DNA from: an uncultured Clostridium sp.
GTDB taxonomy: Bacteria > Bacillota > Clostridia > Lachnospirales > Lachnospiraceae
Reading direction: 5' to 3'
DNA length: 40,529 nucleotides
Assembly: GCA_947575275.1 (NCBI GenBank)
Contig: CANPMS010000018.1
Location: 1 to 40,529, forward strand
The notes under the pieces were generated by a model. The model worked only from the letters and a program-made list of their open reading frames with translations. It was not told the DNA's origin and did not search any database. Positions within the stretch are counted from its first letter, which is position 1. The number at the start of each line of letters is the position of its first letter. This document shows positions 1-7,798 of the stretch, piece by piece. A program made the position numbers and the translations under genes.

Positions 1-28
1 TGGTTTTGAGGGTATATGCCCTTTGGAG

Positions 29-57
29 AGACCGGAATACTTTTCCGGTCTTTTTTT
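29..57 (+). terminator. Intrinsic terminator of an upstream gene
   Basis: A 9-bp stem (AGACCGGAA with TTCCGGTCT, 29-37 and 43-51) is followed by seven T residues. It ends a rightward transcript that starts outside the window. The bases right after it (GCTTTATAG) resemble the first bases of the 122-nt repeat found later in the window. Confidence 0.85.
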
Positions 58-112
58 GCTTTATAGAAATGGAATCGCAAGAAAATTGTAAAGCAATGTA
101 AGGGAATTGACC

Positions 113-140
113 TTGAATTATGTTGATAAAATGGTATTAT
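113..140 (+). promoter_or_regulatory. Possible promoter of the DUF5722 gene
   Basis: TTGAAT (113-118) and TATTAT (135-140) are separated by 16 bp. A start site near 147 would exclude the ATG at 120 from the mRNA and fits use of the TTG at 177. The match to consensus is only moderate. Confidence 0.3.
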
Positions 141-176
141 TTATATAAAGGTGACAAAGATTGGAGGAATAATATT

Positions 177-1907
177 TTGAACAAAACATGGAAACATTTG
201 ATCACATTTTGCTGTGCAGTTATATCATTAACTGCCCTGGGGGTAACGGAGATACATGCGGCGGCTTCAGACCAAACGACTACGGAAGCCGCTTCGGAAC
301 CGGTAAAGCCATCACCCACAGAATTTGCACATATTACCTCTTGCCGTATTGAGGGTGGTAATGAGATTGTAATTGAGGGGCAGATGGAGGGAAGCTGGTC
401 TGACCCGGCATATTATGATAATTATCTTTACCTTTTTGAGAAGGAGCCTTATCAGCGGGGGCTGACTGGAAGAAGCGATTATACTGCCTGGATTACAAAA
501 GGTGATGCCCTTTCGTTCCGTCTTCCACTGAACCATGGAACCGCAGAGGACAGACTTTATAAGAGCTTTGTGGTTGCAGTGTTTGATGGGACAGAGTATA
601 CCATTGTCAGCAATGAGGTTTATATTACAAACCCCGAAGCGATAGCCAAGTATACAGATCCCTATAAGGGAGGGCAGACGAAGAAGGGGCTGCTGATCCA
701 GACGACGCCTGAGATGATTGCGGATGCCTTTGAATTGGGCGTAAATCATGTAATAGTTAACATTCCCTTCAATCATATTCTTGGAAGCGGAATTGACTAT
801 GAATATGACGGAAAGACATATCATTTTGACAAGAATGTGCTGGCGGTATACGATGATACCATTCGGCGTATGTCAGAGAAGAATATGACCGTAACGGCAG
901 TACTTTTAAATGGTTGGAACGACAATACGCCTCAGCTGTTTTATCCGGGGCTGCAACGACAGCCACAAAGTGCGGCGGCATACTATGGCTTCCATGTGGC
1001 TACTCAGGAAGGATACGAGACCCTAAGAGCTCTGGCAGCTTTTTTGGCTGAGCGTTACAGCAGTCTTTCTTCTCAATATGGACGGGTTTCCAACTGGGTC
1101 ATTGGTAATGAGATTAATAACCAGTACTGGAACTATTTGGGTCCGATGGATTTACAGCAATATATGGAGGAGTATGAGCGGGCTTTTCGTGTATTTTATA
1201 CCGCGATTAAGAGCAGCAGCGCCAACAGCCGTGTATTTTTCTCCACAGATTACAATTGGAACCATGAGGCCGACGGCAGATTGAAATATAATGCTAAGGA
1301 TGTGGTGGATACCTTTAATAACATGGTGGTTCCAGGGGGACAAATGGATTGGGGGCTCGCGTATCATCCCTATTCAATTCCACTCACAGAGCCTGAGTTC
1401 TGGAATGATGCCGAGACTGGGTTAATTCGTGATGATGCCAGCTCACCGGTAATTAATATGTCCAATATCAACACGCTTACAGATTATTTGCAGCAGGGGC
1501 ATCTGAGGAATCGGCACGGTGAGGTGCGCCATGTGATTTTGTCGGAGCAGGGATTTACATCCACTAGCGCTACCCGGGGCAAGACCGAGGATTTACAGGC
1601 GGCAGCAATTGCATACGCATATTATATTGCTGACAGCAATCCTTATATTGATGCCTTTATTATGAGCCGTCAGGTAGACGCGCCTGCTGAGGCAGTTACA
1701 TCCTGTACGTTTGGATTGTGGCATTGTGATATGGAAAAGCCGAACGATATTGTACCGACTATGAGAAAACAGGCATGGACAGTCTACAAAAATATTGATG
1801 AACGAAGCACGACACTGGAAGTCACGGAAAAGTATAAAGCTCTGATTGGAATTGAAAAATGGAGCGATGTTATACCGGGATTCCGCTGGAGAAACCAGGA
1901 ACGCTAA
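177..1907 (+). CDS. Secreted DUF5722 glycosidase-like protein
   Basis: I place the start at TTG 177, nine bases after GGAGG (163-167). This gives a 576-residue protein that opens with a clean signal peptide (basic MNKTWKH, hydrophobic core, cleavage near IHAA). The ATG at 120 would add a charged extension and lacks a good ribosome site. A short beta-rich region precedes an alpha/beta region that reads as a TIM barrel. WVIGNEI (Glu312) and LSEQGF (Glu457) look like the acid/base and nucleophile glutamates of clan GH-A glycosidases. The overall pattern matches DUF5722, a family with no substrate that I can name. The product is probably extracellular and acts on a polysaccharide; that role is inference. 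It is alone between a terminator and a tRNA operon. Confidence 0.75.
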   Translation: MNKTWKHLITFCCAVISLTALGVTEIHAAASDQTTTEAASEPVKPSPTEFAHITSCRIEGGNEIVIEGQMEGSWSDPAYYDNYLYLFEKEPYQRGLTGRSDYTAWITKGDALSFRLPLNHGTAEDRLYKSFVVAVFDGTEYTIVSNEVYITNPEAIAKYTDPYKGGQTKKGLLIQTTPEMIADAFELGVNHVIVNIPFNHILGSGIDYEYDGKTYHFDKNVLAVYDDTIRRMSEKNMTVTAVLLNGWNDNTPQLFYPGLQRQPQSAAAYYGFHVATQEGYETLRALAAFLAERYSSLSSQYGRVSNWVIGNEINNQYWNYLGPMDLQQYMEEYERAFRVFYTAIKSSSANSRVFFSTDYNWNHEADGRLKYNAKDVVDTFNNMVVPGGQMDWGLAYHPYSIPLTEPEFWNDAETGLIRDDASSPVINMSNINTLTDYLQQGHLRNRHGEVRHVILSEQGFTSTSATRGKTEDLQAAAIAYAYYIADSNPYIDAFIMSRQVDAPAEAVTSCTFGLWHCDMEKPNDIVPTMRKQAWTVYKNIDERSTTLEVTEKYKALIGIEKWSDVIPGFRWRNQER

Positions 1908-1923
1908 AAAAATTTGAAACCGC

Positions 1924-1952
1924 TTGACAAATGGGTGCACATATCATATAAT
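1924..1952 (+). promoter_or_regulatory. Consensus sigma-A promoter of the tRNA operon
   Basis: TTGACA (1924-1929) and TATAAT (1947-1952) both match consensus perfectly, with a 17-bp spacer. The promoter lies 31 bases before the first tRNA, as expected for a strong stable-RNA promoter. Confidence 0.92.
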
Positions 1953-1982
1953 ACATACGTTGCCCGTCGCTGCACGGGATAT

Positions 1983-2055
1983 TCCTCGATAGCTCAGTCG
2001 GTAGAGCACGCGGCTGTTAACCGCGCTGTCGTAGGTTCAAGTCCTACTCGGGGAG
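1983..2055 (+). tRNA. tRNA-Asn (GTT)
   Basis: The cloverleaf is complete in 73 bases. The acceptor TCCTCGA pairs with TCGGGGA, the anticodon stem is CGCGG/CCGCG, and the loop carries GTT at 2016-2018. The T arm is GTAGG-TTCAAGT-CCTAC and the discriminator is G. CCA is not encoded. It is first of three tRNAs in one transcript. Confidence 0.97.
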
Positions 2056-2098
2056 TTAAGCATGTGAGTGTGACGTATGTCAGCCGATGCGAAGATAT

Positions 2099-2170
2099 GG
2101 CCCCATGGTCAAGCGGTTAAGACATCGCCCTTTCACGGCGGTAACACGAGTTCGAATCTCGTTGGGGTCA
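2099..2170 (+). tRNA. tRNA-Glu (TTC)
   Basis: The acceptor GGCCCCA pairs with TGGGGTC. The anticodon loop CTTTCAC gives TTC at 2132-2134, and the T arm is ACGAG-TTCGAAT-CTCGT. It is 72 bases long with discriminator A, and CCA is not encoded. Confidence 0.97.
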
Positions 2171-2213
2171 TTATGCTGGAATCCTTTTGATTCTGGTGCA
2201 TATAGTAAAGTAT

Positions 2214-2284
2214 GGCGACATAGCCAAGTGGTAAGGCGTGGGTCTGCAACACCCTGATCACCAGTTCAAATCTGGTTGTCGCCT
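2214..2284 (+). tRNA. tRNA-Cys (GCA)
   Basis: The acceptor GGCGACA pairs with TGTCGCC. The anticodon loop CTGCAAC gives GCA at 2246-2248, and the T arm is ACCAG-TTCAAAT-CTGGT. The discriminator is T (U73), as expected for tRNA-Cys. It is 71 bases long and last in the operon. Confidence 0.97.
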
Positions 2285-2295
2285 CTTTAGAGGAT

Positions 2296-2338
2296 AGAGC
2301 GGAAAGCGTTGATTTTGCAAGGCTTCCGCTCTTTCTTT
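2296..2338 (+). terminator. Terminator of the tRNA operon
   Basis: GAGCGGAA (2297-2304) pairs with TTCCGCTC (2324-2331), followed by TTTCTTT. It closes the Asn-Glu-Cys transcript. Confidence 0.85.
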
Positions 2339-2368
2339 ATGTATAGTTGGTTCGTTTACCATGGATTC

Positions 2369-2397
2369 GTATAGATCTGCATCTGCCGGCATATATT
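2369..2397 (+). promoter_or_regulatory. Possible sigma-E-like sporulation promoter
   Basis: CATATATT (2390-2397) resembles the sigma-E minus-10 (CATACAnT). ATA at 2371-2373 sits at about the sigma-E minus-35 distance (about 14 bp of spacer after a 7-bp element). A start near 2404 would leave a short leader with GGGAG and the ATG at 2426. Sigma-E control of the B. subtilis relative yaaH is established; use here is inference from a weak motif. Confidence 0.3.
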
Positions 2398-2437
2398 GGA
2401 GAGATGGGAAGCATGGGAGCGTCAGATGCAGATCTAT
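2371..2437. repeat. Perfect 15-bp inverted repeat around the start codon
   Basis: ATAGATCTGCATCTG (2371-2385) and its exact reverse complement (2423-2437) are separated by 37 bp. The right arm contains the ATG at 2426, and the spacer holds the ribosome site and the possible minus-10. In RNA it would be a long hairpin hiding the start codon; in DNA it could be a two-site operator. Confidence 0.85.
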
Positions 2438-3568
2438 GTAGTAAAAGAAGGGGATAATATAGACATGATTGCGTCTCTGACCGGAGTTCCGGCAGAGACG
2501 CTGATTTTTGATAATCAAATTGAGTATCCATACCGTTTGGCCGTTGGTCAGGCTCTTTTTGTCCGTGGAGGCGGGGTGGCTGCCACCCGGACACCCCTTT
2601 ATGTCAGTGGATATGCGTATCCGTTTATTCAGGAGCAGGTATTGCAGGAAACACTGCCGTTTCTGACTGCTATCTATATTTTTTCTTACGGATTTACTAT
2701 GGAGGGGGAGTTAATCCCACCAGCAATAAATGAGGATTGGGTCATTCAGGCGGCACTTGCCCAGAGAGTACGTCCGGTTCTTTGTCTGACGCCTATGGAT
2801 GCGTCCGGATATTTTAGCAATGACCTGGTGGCAGCTCTGGCAAATAGCCGTTCGCTGCAGCGGAAAATTCTCCTGGAATTGGGAAGCGTAATGTATGAAA
2901 AGGGATATGGTGGTCTGGATATTGATTTTGAGTATATTCGAGCTGAAGACCGGGAGGCGTTTGTAGGGTTTGTAGAGTATGCTACTGAAGTTATGAATCT
3001 TCTCGGTTATCCGGTCAGTGTGGCTCTGGCGCCGAAGACTTCGCGGGATCAGCCGGGACTGCTGTATGAAGGAGTGGACTACCGTCTGTTGGGGGAAGCA
3101 GCGAACCGGGTGATGCTGATGACATACGAATGGGGCTATACGTATGGTCCCCCCATGGCTGTTGCTCCTATCAACATGGTTCGCCGCGTTGTTGACTATG
3201 CAGTCTCTGAGATTCCCACAGAAAAGATCAGTCTTGGTATCCCTAATTATGGCTATAATTGGCCTTTGCCCTATGTGAGGGGGACAACGAGTGCACAGAC
3301 ACTGGGCACGCAGGAGGCCATCCAGTTAGCCATTAATTATGGCGTTCCAATTCAATTTGATGAGATAGCCATGTCTCCGTACTTCCGATATTGGCAGTAT
3401 GGAATCCAGCATGAGGTATGGTTTGAAGATGTACGCAGCCTGAAAGCCAAGTTTGATCTGGTGAAGGAATATGGGCTGTCCGGAGTAGGTTACTGGCAGC
3501 TGATGCGGTTTTTCCGGGCAAATTGGCTGATGCTGGAAGAATTATTTGTGATTGAACGTAATGAATAG
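2426..3568 (+). CDS. LysM-GH18 spore cortex hydrolase-like protein (YaaH/SleL family)
   Basis: ATG 2426 is seven bases after GGGAG and gives 380 residues that start directly with a LysM domain (MQIYVVKEGDNI, about residues 1-45). An in-frame TTG at 2396 would add ten residues and lacks a site. The rest is a GH18 barrel with the DxDxE motif DIDFE at residues 165-169, Glu169 being the likely acid. Known relatives (B. subtilis YaaH, B. cereus-group SleL) are spore proteins that cleave cortex fragments during germination and usually carry two LysM domains; only one is visible here. There is no signal peptide, as in spore-coat-targeted relatives. Spore function is inferred from the family and from the other spore genes in the window. 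Confidence 0.85.
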   Translation: MQIYVVKEGDNIDMIASLTGVPAETLIFDNQIEYPYRLAVGQALFVRGGGVAATRTPLYVSGYAYPFIQEQVLQETLPFLTAIYIFSYGFTMEGELIPPAINEDWVIQAALAQRVRPVLCLTPMDASGYFSNDLVAALANSRSLQRKILLELGSVMYEKGYGGLDIDFEYIRAEDREAFVGFVEYATEVMNLLGYPVSVALAPKTSRDQPGLLYEGVDYRLLGEAANRVMLMTYEWGYTYGPPMAVAPINMVRRVVDYAVSEIPTEKISLGIPNYGYNWPLPYVRGTTSAQTLGTQEAIQLAINYGVPIQFDEIAMSPYFRYWQYGIQHEVWFEDVRSLKAKFDLVKEYGLSGVGYWQLMRFFRANWLMLEELFVIERNE

Positions 3569-3677
3569 ACGAGTTGCAAATATCTATGCAGAAAAAAGTG
3601 ATTTGTGGTATACTATAAAACACCTGCACCTTATGGTGGCAAAATAAAATGATGGAAAAGTACGGAAGGATTATAAT

Positions 3678-4604
3678 ATGGATTTACAGTTTAAGCCTAT
3701 TCAGGCTGCAGATATTGAGAAATTAACGGCGTTTTTTTGTCAGAGACCAAACAAGACTTGTGACAGTGTGGCTCTGGACAGTTTTATCTGGAGAAAATAT
3801 TACCATGTGGAATTTGCAATCAGGGATGGGAAGGCAATTCAGTGGCTGATGGAGGAAGACGGCGTGAAGCACACTGCTATGCCAATGTGTGAGGAGGAGG
3901 ATCTTCCCCATTATTTTTATGAGATAGTGGAATATTTTAATAAGGTGTTAAAGCGACCGCTCCGCATTTATCTGGCAGATGAGGAGGCTGTGGAGTATTT
4001 AAAGCTGAAAGAGTCCGAAGATTTTATTGTGACGGAACAGGAGGATTTAAAGGACTACTTGTATGACGGCAATGCGATGAGGACGCTGTCTGGCAAGAAG
4101 CTTCACAAAAAGAAGAATCACCTGAATGCGTTTTTGAAGGAATATGAGGGCAGATATGAATTCCGGAGACTGTGCTGCTCAGACAGGGATGACGTGTGGA
4201 AATTTTTGGATAAATGGAGATTGCAAAAGGGTGATGATGTGGAGGATCATCTTGATTATGAGGTGGAAGGAATCCATGAGATTTTAAAAAATTGTTCCTG
4301 TCTGAATGTGCGTATGGCGGGGGTGTATATTGACGGAAGGCTGGAAGCGTTTACCATTGGCAGCTACAATCCGCTGGAAGATATGGCGATTATCCATATT
4401 GAGAAGGCAAATCCAGAGATTCGTGGATTGTATCAGTTTATTAATCAGCAGTTTCTGGTACATGAATTTCCTCAGGTAAAGCTGGTAAACCGTGAGGACG
4501 ATTTGGGACAAGAAGGGCTGCGTCATGCAAAAATGTCCTATAATCCCTGTGGGTTTGCGCGGAAATACCTGGTTGAACAGAAAAACTTTAAGCCGGAGGA
4601 ATAG
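3678..4604 (+). CDS. DUF2156 (GNAT-fold) protein
   Basis: ATG 3678 follows GGAAGGA (3664-3670). The 308-residue product matches DUF2156, a tandem GNAT-fold family related to the C-terminal domain of phosphatidylglycerol lysyltransferases. The stretch GKKLHKKKNHLNAF near residues 138-151 is the basic signature I associate with this family. No membrane segments or signal peptide are seen, so a cytoplasmic transferase is likely; donor and acceptor are unknown. The gap to the next gene is 6 bases, and both genes encode GNAT folds, so they are probably co-transcribed. A TG-extended minus-10 (TATACT near 3609) lies upstream without a clear minus-35. Confidence 0.8.
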   Translation: MDLQFKPIQAADIEKLTAFFCQRPNKTCDSVALDSFIWRKYYHVEFAIRDGKAIQWLMEEDGVKHTAMPMCEEEDLPHYFYEIVEYFNKVLKRPLRIYLADEEAVEYLKLKESEDFIVTEQEDLKDYLYDGNAMRTLSGKKLHKKKNHLNAFLKEYEGRYEFRRLCCSDRDDVWKFLDKWRLQKGDDVEDHLDYEVEGIHEILKNCSCLNVRMAGVYIDGRLEAFTIGSYNPLEDMAIIHIEKANPEIRGLYQFINQQFLVHEFPQVKLVNREDDLGQEGLRHAKMSYNPCGFARKYLVEQKNFKPEE

Positions 4605-4610
4605 GAGGAA

Positions 4611-5681
4611 ATGATAAAATACCTGGATTGGGAGGGCAAGCAGCGGAGCCGGGAACTATGGGAGGAGGCATTTCCAGAGGATTCCCAATCTTTTGATGAC
4701 TATTATTACGGGGAGAAATTGAAAGATAATCGTATTCTGGCGATTGTAGAAACGGGTGAGCAAATCCACGCGATGATTCAAATGAACCCGTATCTTGTAC
4801 AGGTTGGAAACCACAGGTGGAAGGTAGATTATCTTGTTGGCGTGGCCACGCTCAGGGAGAAACGCCACCAGGGCTATATGCGGCGGCTGTTGGAGCAGAT
4901 GGCAACGGATATGCGGGCGGAAGGCATGCCGTTTTGTTTTTTGATGCCTGCTGATGAGAAAATTTATAAGCCGTTTGGGTTTACGTATATATATCGTCAG
5001 CCCCATTGGAGACTGAAGGGATGTGAGAAGTTGTCCAGAAGGGGGCTGCTGACTCCTGATGGTTTTGATACTGCCGTGGAAGGTCAGGAGTATCTAAAGA
5101 TGGCAGCGGAATGGATGAACCTTTGGCTGTCAAGCCGCTATGAGGTGTATGCAGTCCGCAGCACAGAGTATCTGCAGTGTCTGATGCAGGAGCTTATCAG
5201 CGAGAACGGTACCCTTGACCTGCTCTATGATGGAGATGTCATGGTTGGGATTCAGGGAGAGTGGGGGATTAAGGAGAGGGAGCAGCGGCTTCTTTACTGT
5301 GAGTCCTCTTATGTGGAGGAGACAGAGGATGCAAAGCCTGCAATTATGGCGCGTATTATCACTCTGGAAACGTTTGTACGGGCTATTCACCTGGAAGAGA
5401 GTGCACCGAGGGAGGTAATATTGAAGCTGGTGTTAGAGGATCCTTTGATTGCAGAGAACCAAGGTGTATGGCTGTGGCATTTGAATCATGAGACCTCATG
5501 GCTGGAACGGGAAGATAAACAGACAAAATCTGAGGCGGGGAATGTGCTGCATGCAACACTTCAACTGACGATTGCAGAGCTGACAGCATGGCTGTTTGGC
5601 TATGGGATACCGGAGGCGGCGCAGCCGGCAGCAGGATTTGTAAGGACACTGAAGGGTGTATTTCTGGACGAAGTTGTGTGA
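4611..5681 (+). CDS. GNAT-family N-acetyltransferase (Eis-like)
   Basis: The 356-residue protein starts at ATG 4611 just after the upstream stop, with AGGAGG at 4603-4608 and a second GGAGGA at 4595-4600 that gives better spacing. Residues 1-140 form an acetyltransferase domain: VDYLVGVATLREKRHQGYM contains the acetyl-CoA binding pattern (RHQGYM), and the FLMPADEKIYKPFGFTY segment is typical of Eis-type proteins. The C-terminal half fits the Eis lipid-carrier-like region. Eis proteins acetylate lysines or aminoglycosides; the substrate here is unknown. It sits between a DUF2156 gene and a sirtuin gene in the same direction. Confidence 0.82.
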   Translation: MIKYLDWEGKQRSRELWEEAFPEDSQSFDDYYYGEKLKDNRILAIVETGEQIHAMIQMNPYLVQVGNHRWKVDYLVGVATLREKRHQGYMRRLLEQMATDMRAEGMPFCFLMPADEKIYKPFGFTYIYRQPHWRLKGCEKLSRRGLLTPDGFDTAVEGQEYLKMAAEWMNLWLSSRYEVYAVRSTEYLQCLMQELISENGTLDLLYDGDVMVGIQGEWGIKEREQRLLYCESSYVEETEDAKPAIMARIITLETFVRAIHLEESAPREVILKLVLEDPLIAENQGVWLWHLNHETSWLEREDKQTKSEAGNVLHATLQLTIAELTAWLFGYGIPEAAQPAAGFVRTLKGVFLDEVV

Positions 5682-5714
5682 AAGAGTGTGTACCGTATGG
5701 AGAGGAGCAAAAAT

Positions 5715-6434
5715 ATGGACAAGCTGAAGCAATTAAAAGCATGGCTGGAAGAGAGTGATAATATCGTGTTTTTCGGAGGAGCTGGTGTATCCACGGAAAG
5801 TGGGATTCCAGATTTCAGGAGTGTGGATGGACTGTATAATCAGAAGTACAAATATCCCCCTGAGACAATTATCAGCCATAGTTTTTATCTTCGTAATCCG
5901 GAAGAATTCTACCGCTTCTATAAGGATAAGATGCTGTTTCTGGACGCGAAGCCTAATGCGGCGCATTTGGCTTTGGCGCGTTTGGAGCAGCGGGGGAAGC
6001 TTAAGGCGGTGATTACCCAGAATATTGACGGTCTTCATCAGGCAGCAGGAAGCCGGCAGGTTATGGAGCTTCATGGCTCCGTACATAGGAATTACTGTAC
6101 CTGCTGTGGGAAATTTTATAGTCTGGCTGATATTTTGCAGATGGACGGTGTTCCTCGCTGCGGGTGTGGCGGAATTATCAAGCCGGATGTGGTTCTCTAT
6201 GAGGAGGGGCTGGATCAGGAAATACTGGAAAAATCGGTCTCTTACATTCGCAATGCAGACATGTTGATTGTGGGCGGTACGTCGTTGACCGTGTATCCGG
6301 CTGCAGGATTGATTCACTATTATCAGGGAAATAAAATGGTTCTTATTAATAAGACAGTGACCTCGATAGATGGAAGGGCTGATTTGGTGATAGATGGAAA
6401 AATCGGTGAAGTGTTCGAGAGTATAGGAGGGTGA
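5715..6434 (+). CDS. NAD-dependent protein deacylase, sirtuin (SIR2/CobB)
   Basis: ATG 5715 follows GAGAGGAG (5700-5707) with 7-base spacing and gives 239 residues; GTG 5688 upstream would add nine non-conserved residues. All class marks are visible: GAGVSTESGIPDFRS (NAD binding, residues 22-36), TQNIDGLHQ, the catalytic His120 in HGS, a zinc site from CTCC and CGCG cysteines, and GGTSLTVYPAAGL near the end. It removes acetyl or other acyl groups from lysine with NAD in the cytoplasm. The two upstream GNAT genes suggest a reversible acylation unit; this is inference. Its stop overlaps the Shine-Dalgarno region of the next gene. Confidence 0.93.
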   Translation: MDKLKQLKAWLEESDNIVFFGGAGVSTESGIPDFRSVDGLYNQKYKYPPETIISHSFYLRNPEEFYRFYKDKMLFLDAKPNAAHLALARLEQRGKLKAVITQNIDGLHQAAGSRQVMELHGSVHRNYCTCCGKFYSLADILQMDGVPRCGCGGIIKPDVVLYEEGLDQEILEKSVSYIRNADMLIVGGTSLTVYPAAGLIHYYQGNKMVLINKTVTSIDGRADLVIDGKIGEVFESIGG

Positions 6435-6436
6435 TC

Positions 6437-7450
6437 ATGTATCAAGCAGATGAGAGGCGATATGAAAAAATGCAGTATAGAAGGTGCGGAAGGAGCGGGG
6501 TTTTACTTCCCGCAGTATCCCTGGGGCTCTGGCAGAATTTTGGGCTGGAGAAGCCGCTTAAAGATCAGAAAAAGATAATTTTTCGGGCGTTCGATCTGGG
6601 CATCACACATTTTGATCTGGCTAATAATTATGGTCACCCGGTCCGGGGGCTGGCTGAGGAGAATTTTGGAAAGATTCTACATGATGATATGAATGCTTAC
6701 CGAGAGCAGCTTCTTGTCTCTACGAAAGCAGGTTTTGATTTCTGGCCGGGACCTTACGGAGACTGGGGTTCGCGCAAGTATCTTATATCCAGTCTGGATG
6801 CCAGCTTAAAACGGCTGCAGTTGGACTATGTAGATATTTTTTACCATCACCGTCCCGACCCGCACACCCCGCTTGAGGAGACTATGGGGGCTCTCTCTGA
6901 TATGGTACGTTGGGGAAAGGCGCTGTATGTGGGGATTTCTAATTACCCTGCCGACGAGGCGGCAAAGGCAGTTGACATGCTGCGCCAGAATGGAACGCCG
7001 TGTCTGATTCATCAGCCCCGGTATAATATGTTTGAGCGGTGGGTGGAAAACGGACTTCTGGATATGCTGGGAGAAAAGGGTGTTGGCTGCATCGCGTATA
7101 GTCCGCTTGCTCAAGGTTTTTTGACGGATAAATATTTAAAAGGCGTGCTGGAGGGCTCGCGTGCCTCCCGCGCGGGAACCACAGTGGAAAGCCGTTATAT
7201 GACGGAAGAGCGAATGGAAAAAGTGCATCGTCTGAATCAGATTGCCCTTGGACGCGGGCAAAGCCTGGCACAGATGGCGCTTGGCTGGATTCTGAGAAAA
7301 TCGGAGGTGACAAGTGTTCTCATTGGAGTCAGCAGTGAAAGTCAGCTTGAGGATAATGTGGCAGTGTTGGACCGAATGGCATTTGCCGAGGATGAGCTGA
7401 AGTTGATTGATGAAATTCTCGGCACGGATCCAGGGCATATGCTGCGATAA
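6437..7450 (+). CDS. Aldo/keto reductase (YghZ-like)
   Basis: ATG 6437 is six bases after AGGAGG (6425-6430); GTG 6431 directly abuts that site and is unlikely. The 337-residue protein shows the AKR barrel: the catalytic Asp/Tyr pair in DLANNYG, Lys in STKAG, His in YHHRPDPHTP, and the C-terminal NADPH-binding stretch SVLIGVSSESQLEDNV. The pattern is closest to the YghZ/Gpr-like subgroup, which reduces glyceraldehyde 3-phosphate and other aldehydes with NADPH. The substrate here is not determined. It is tightly coupled to the sirtuin gene and followed 22 bases later by the DUF951 gene, consistent with an operon. Confidence 0.9.
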   Translation: MYQADERRYEKMQYRRCGRSGVLLPAVSLGLWQNFGLEKPLKDQKKIIFRAFDLGITHFDLANNYGHPVRGLAEENFGKILHDDMNAYREQLLVSTKAGFDFWPGPYGDWGSRKYLISSLDASLKRLQLDYVDIFYHHRPDPHTPLEETMGALSDMVRWGKALYVGISNYPADEAAKAVDMLRQNGTPCLIHQPRYNMFERWVENGLLDMLGEKGVGCIAYSPLAQGFLTDKYLKGVLEGSRASRAGTTVESRYMTEERMEKVHRLNQIALGRGQSLAQMALGWILRKSEVTSVLIGVSSESQLEDNVAVLDRMAFAEDELKLIDEILGTDPGHMLR

Positions 7451-7472
7451 AACGGGGAACGGAGCGTGTAAT

Positions 7473-7673
7473 ATGGATTTAAGATGGACTTACCAGGTAG
7501 GTGATGTGGTAAAATTAAAAAAACCTCATCCCTGTGGCAGCCGTGAATGGGAAATTCTGAGAGTGGGAGCAGATTTTCGGCTGAAATGCCAGGGCTGCGG
7601 ACATCAGATGATGGTGGAGCGGAGGATGGTGGAGAAAAATGCCAGAGGGTTGACGAAAAAAGCGGAAAAATAA
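7473..7673 (+). CDS. DUF951 small zinc-ribbon-like protein
   Basis: ATG 7473 follows GGAG (7461-7464) with 8-base spacing and gives 66 residues. The sequence MDLRWTYQVGDVVKLKKPHP with Cys21, Cys39 and Cys42 (PCGSREW then CQGCG) is typical of DUF951, short proteins often found just before rpsF in Firmicutes. That position is kept here, 22 bp before the rpsF promoter. Function is unknown; an RNA- or metal-binding role is a guess from the cysteines. The longer upstream reading frame (start 7407) overlaps the reductase gene and is not used. Confidence 0.85.
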   Translation: MDLRWTYQVGDVVKLKKPHPCGSREWEILRVGADFRLKCQGCGHQMMVERRMVEKNARGLTKKAEK

Positions 7674-7694
7674 GGGAATCAAAGGAAATACTGC

Positions 7695-7723
7695 TTGCAT
7701 TCATGGTATATTTCTGGTAAAAT
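7695..7723 (+). promoter_or_regulatory. Promoter of rpsF-ssb-rpsR
   Basis: TTGCAT (7695-7700) and TAAAAT (7718-7723) with a 17-bp spacer lie 75 bp before rpsF. This leaves a leader of about 70 nt with a hairpin. Confidence 0.75.
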
Positions 7724-7750
7724 AACTATTCGTGACACAATAATTTCCTT

Positions 7751-7774
7751 GCTCTTGAAACTGAATTCAAGGGC
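7751..7774 (+). promoter_or_regulatory. rpsF leader: Leader hairpin before rpsF
   Basis: GCTCTTGAA (7751-7759) pairs with TTCAAGGGC (7766-7774), a 9-bp stem with one G-U and a 6-nt loop. Leaders of rpsF in many bacteria bind the S6:S18 complex for feedback control. I do not see that motif's CCG bulge clearly, so the regulatory role is inference. Confidence 0.4.
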
Positions 7775-7798
7775 CAGAGACCACAAGGAGGTAAAGCA

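Noticed and set aside
120..176. ATG 120 as start of the DUF5722 gene
   Set aside because: It adds 19 charged residues before the signal peptide; GGAGG points to TTG 177.
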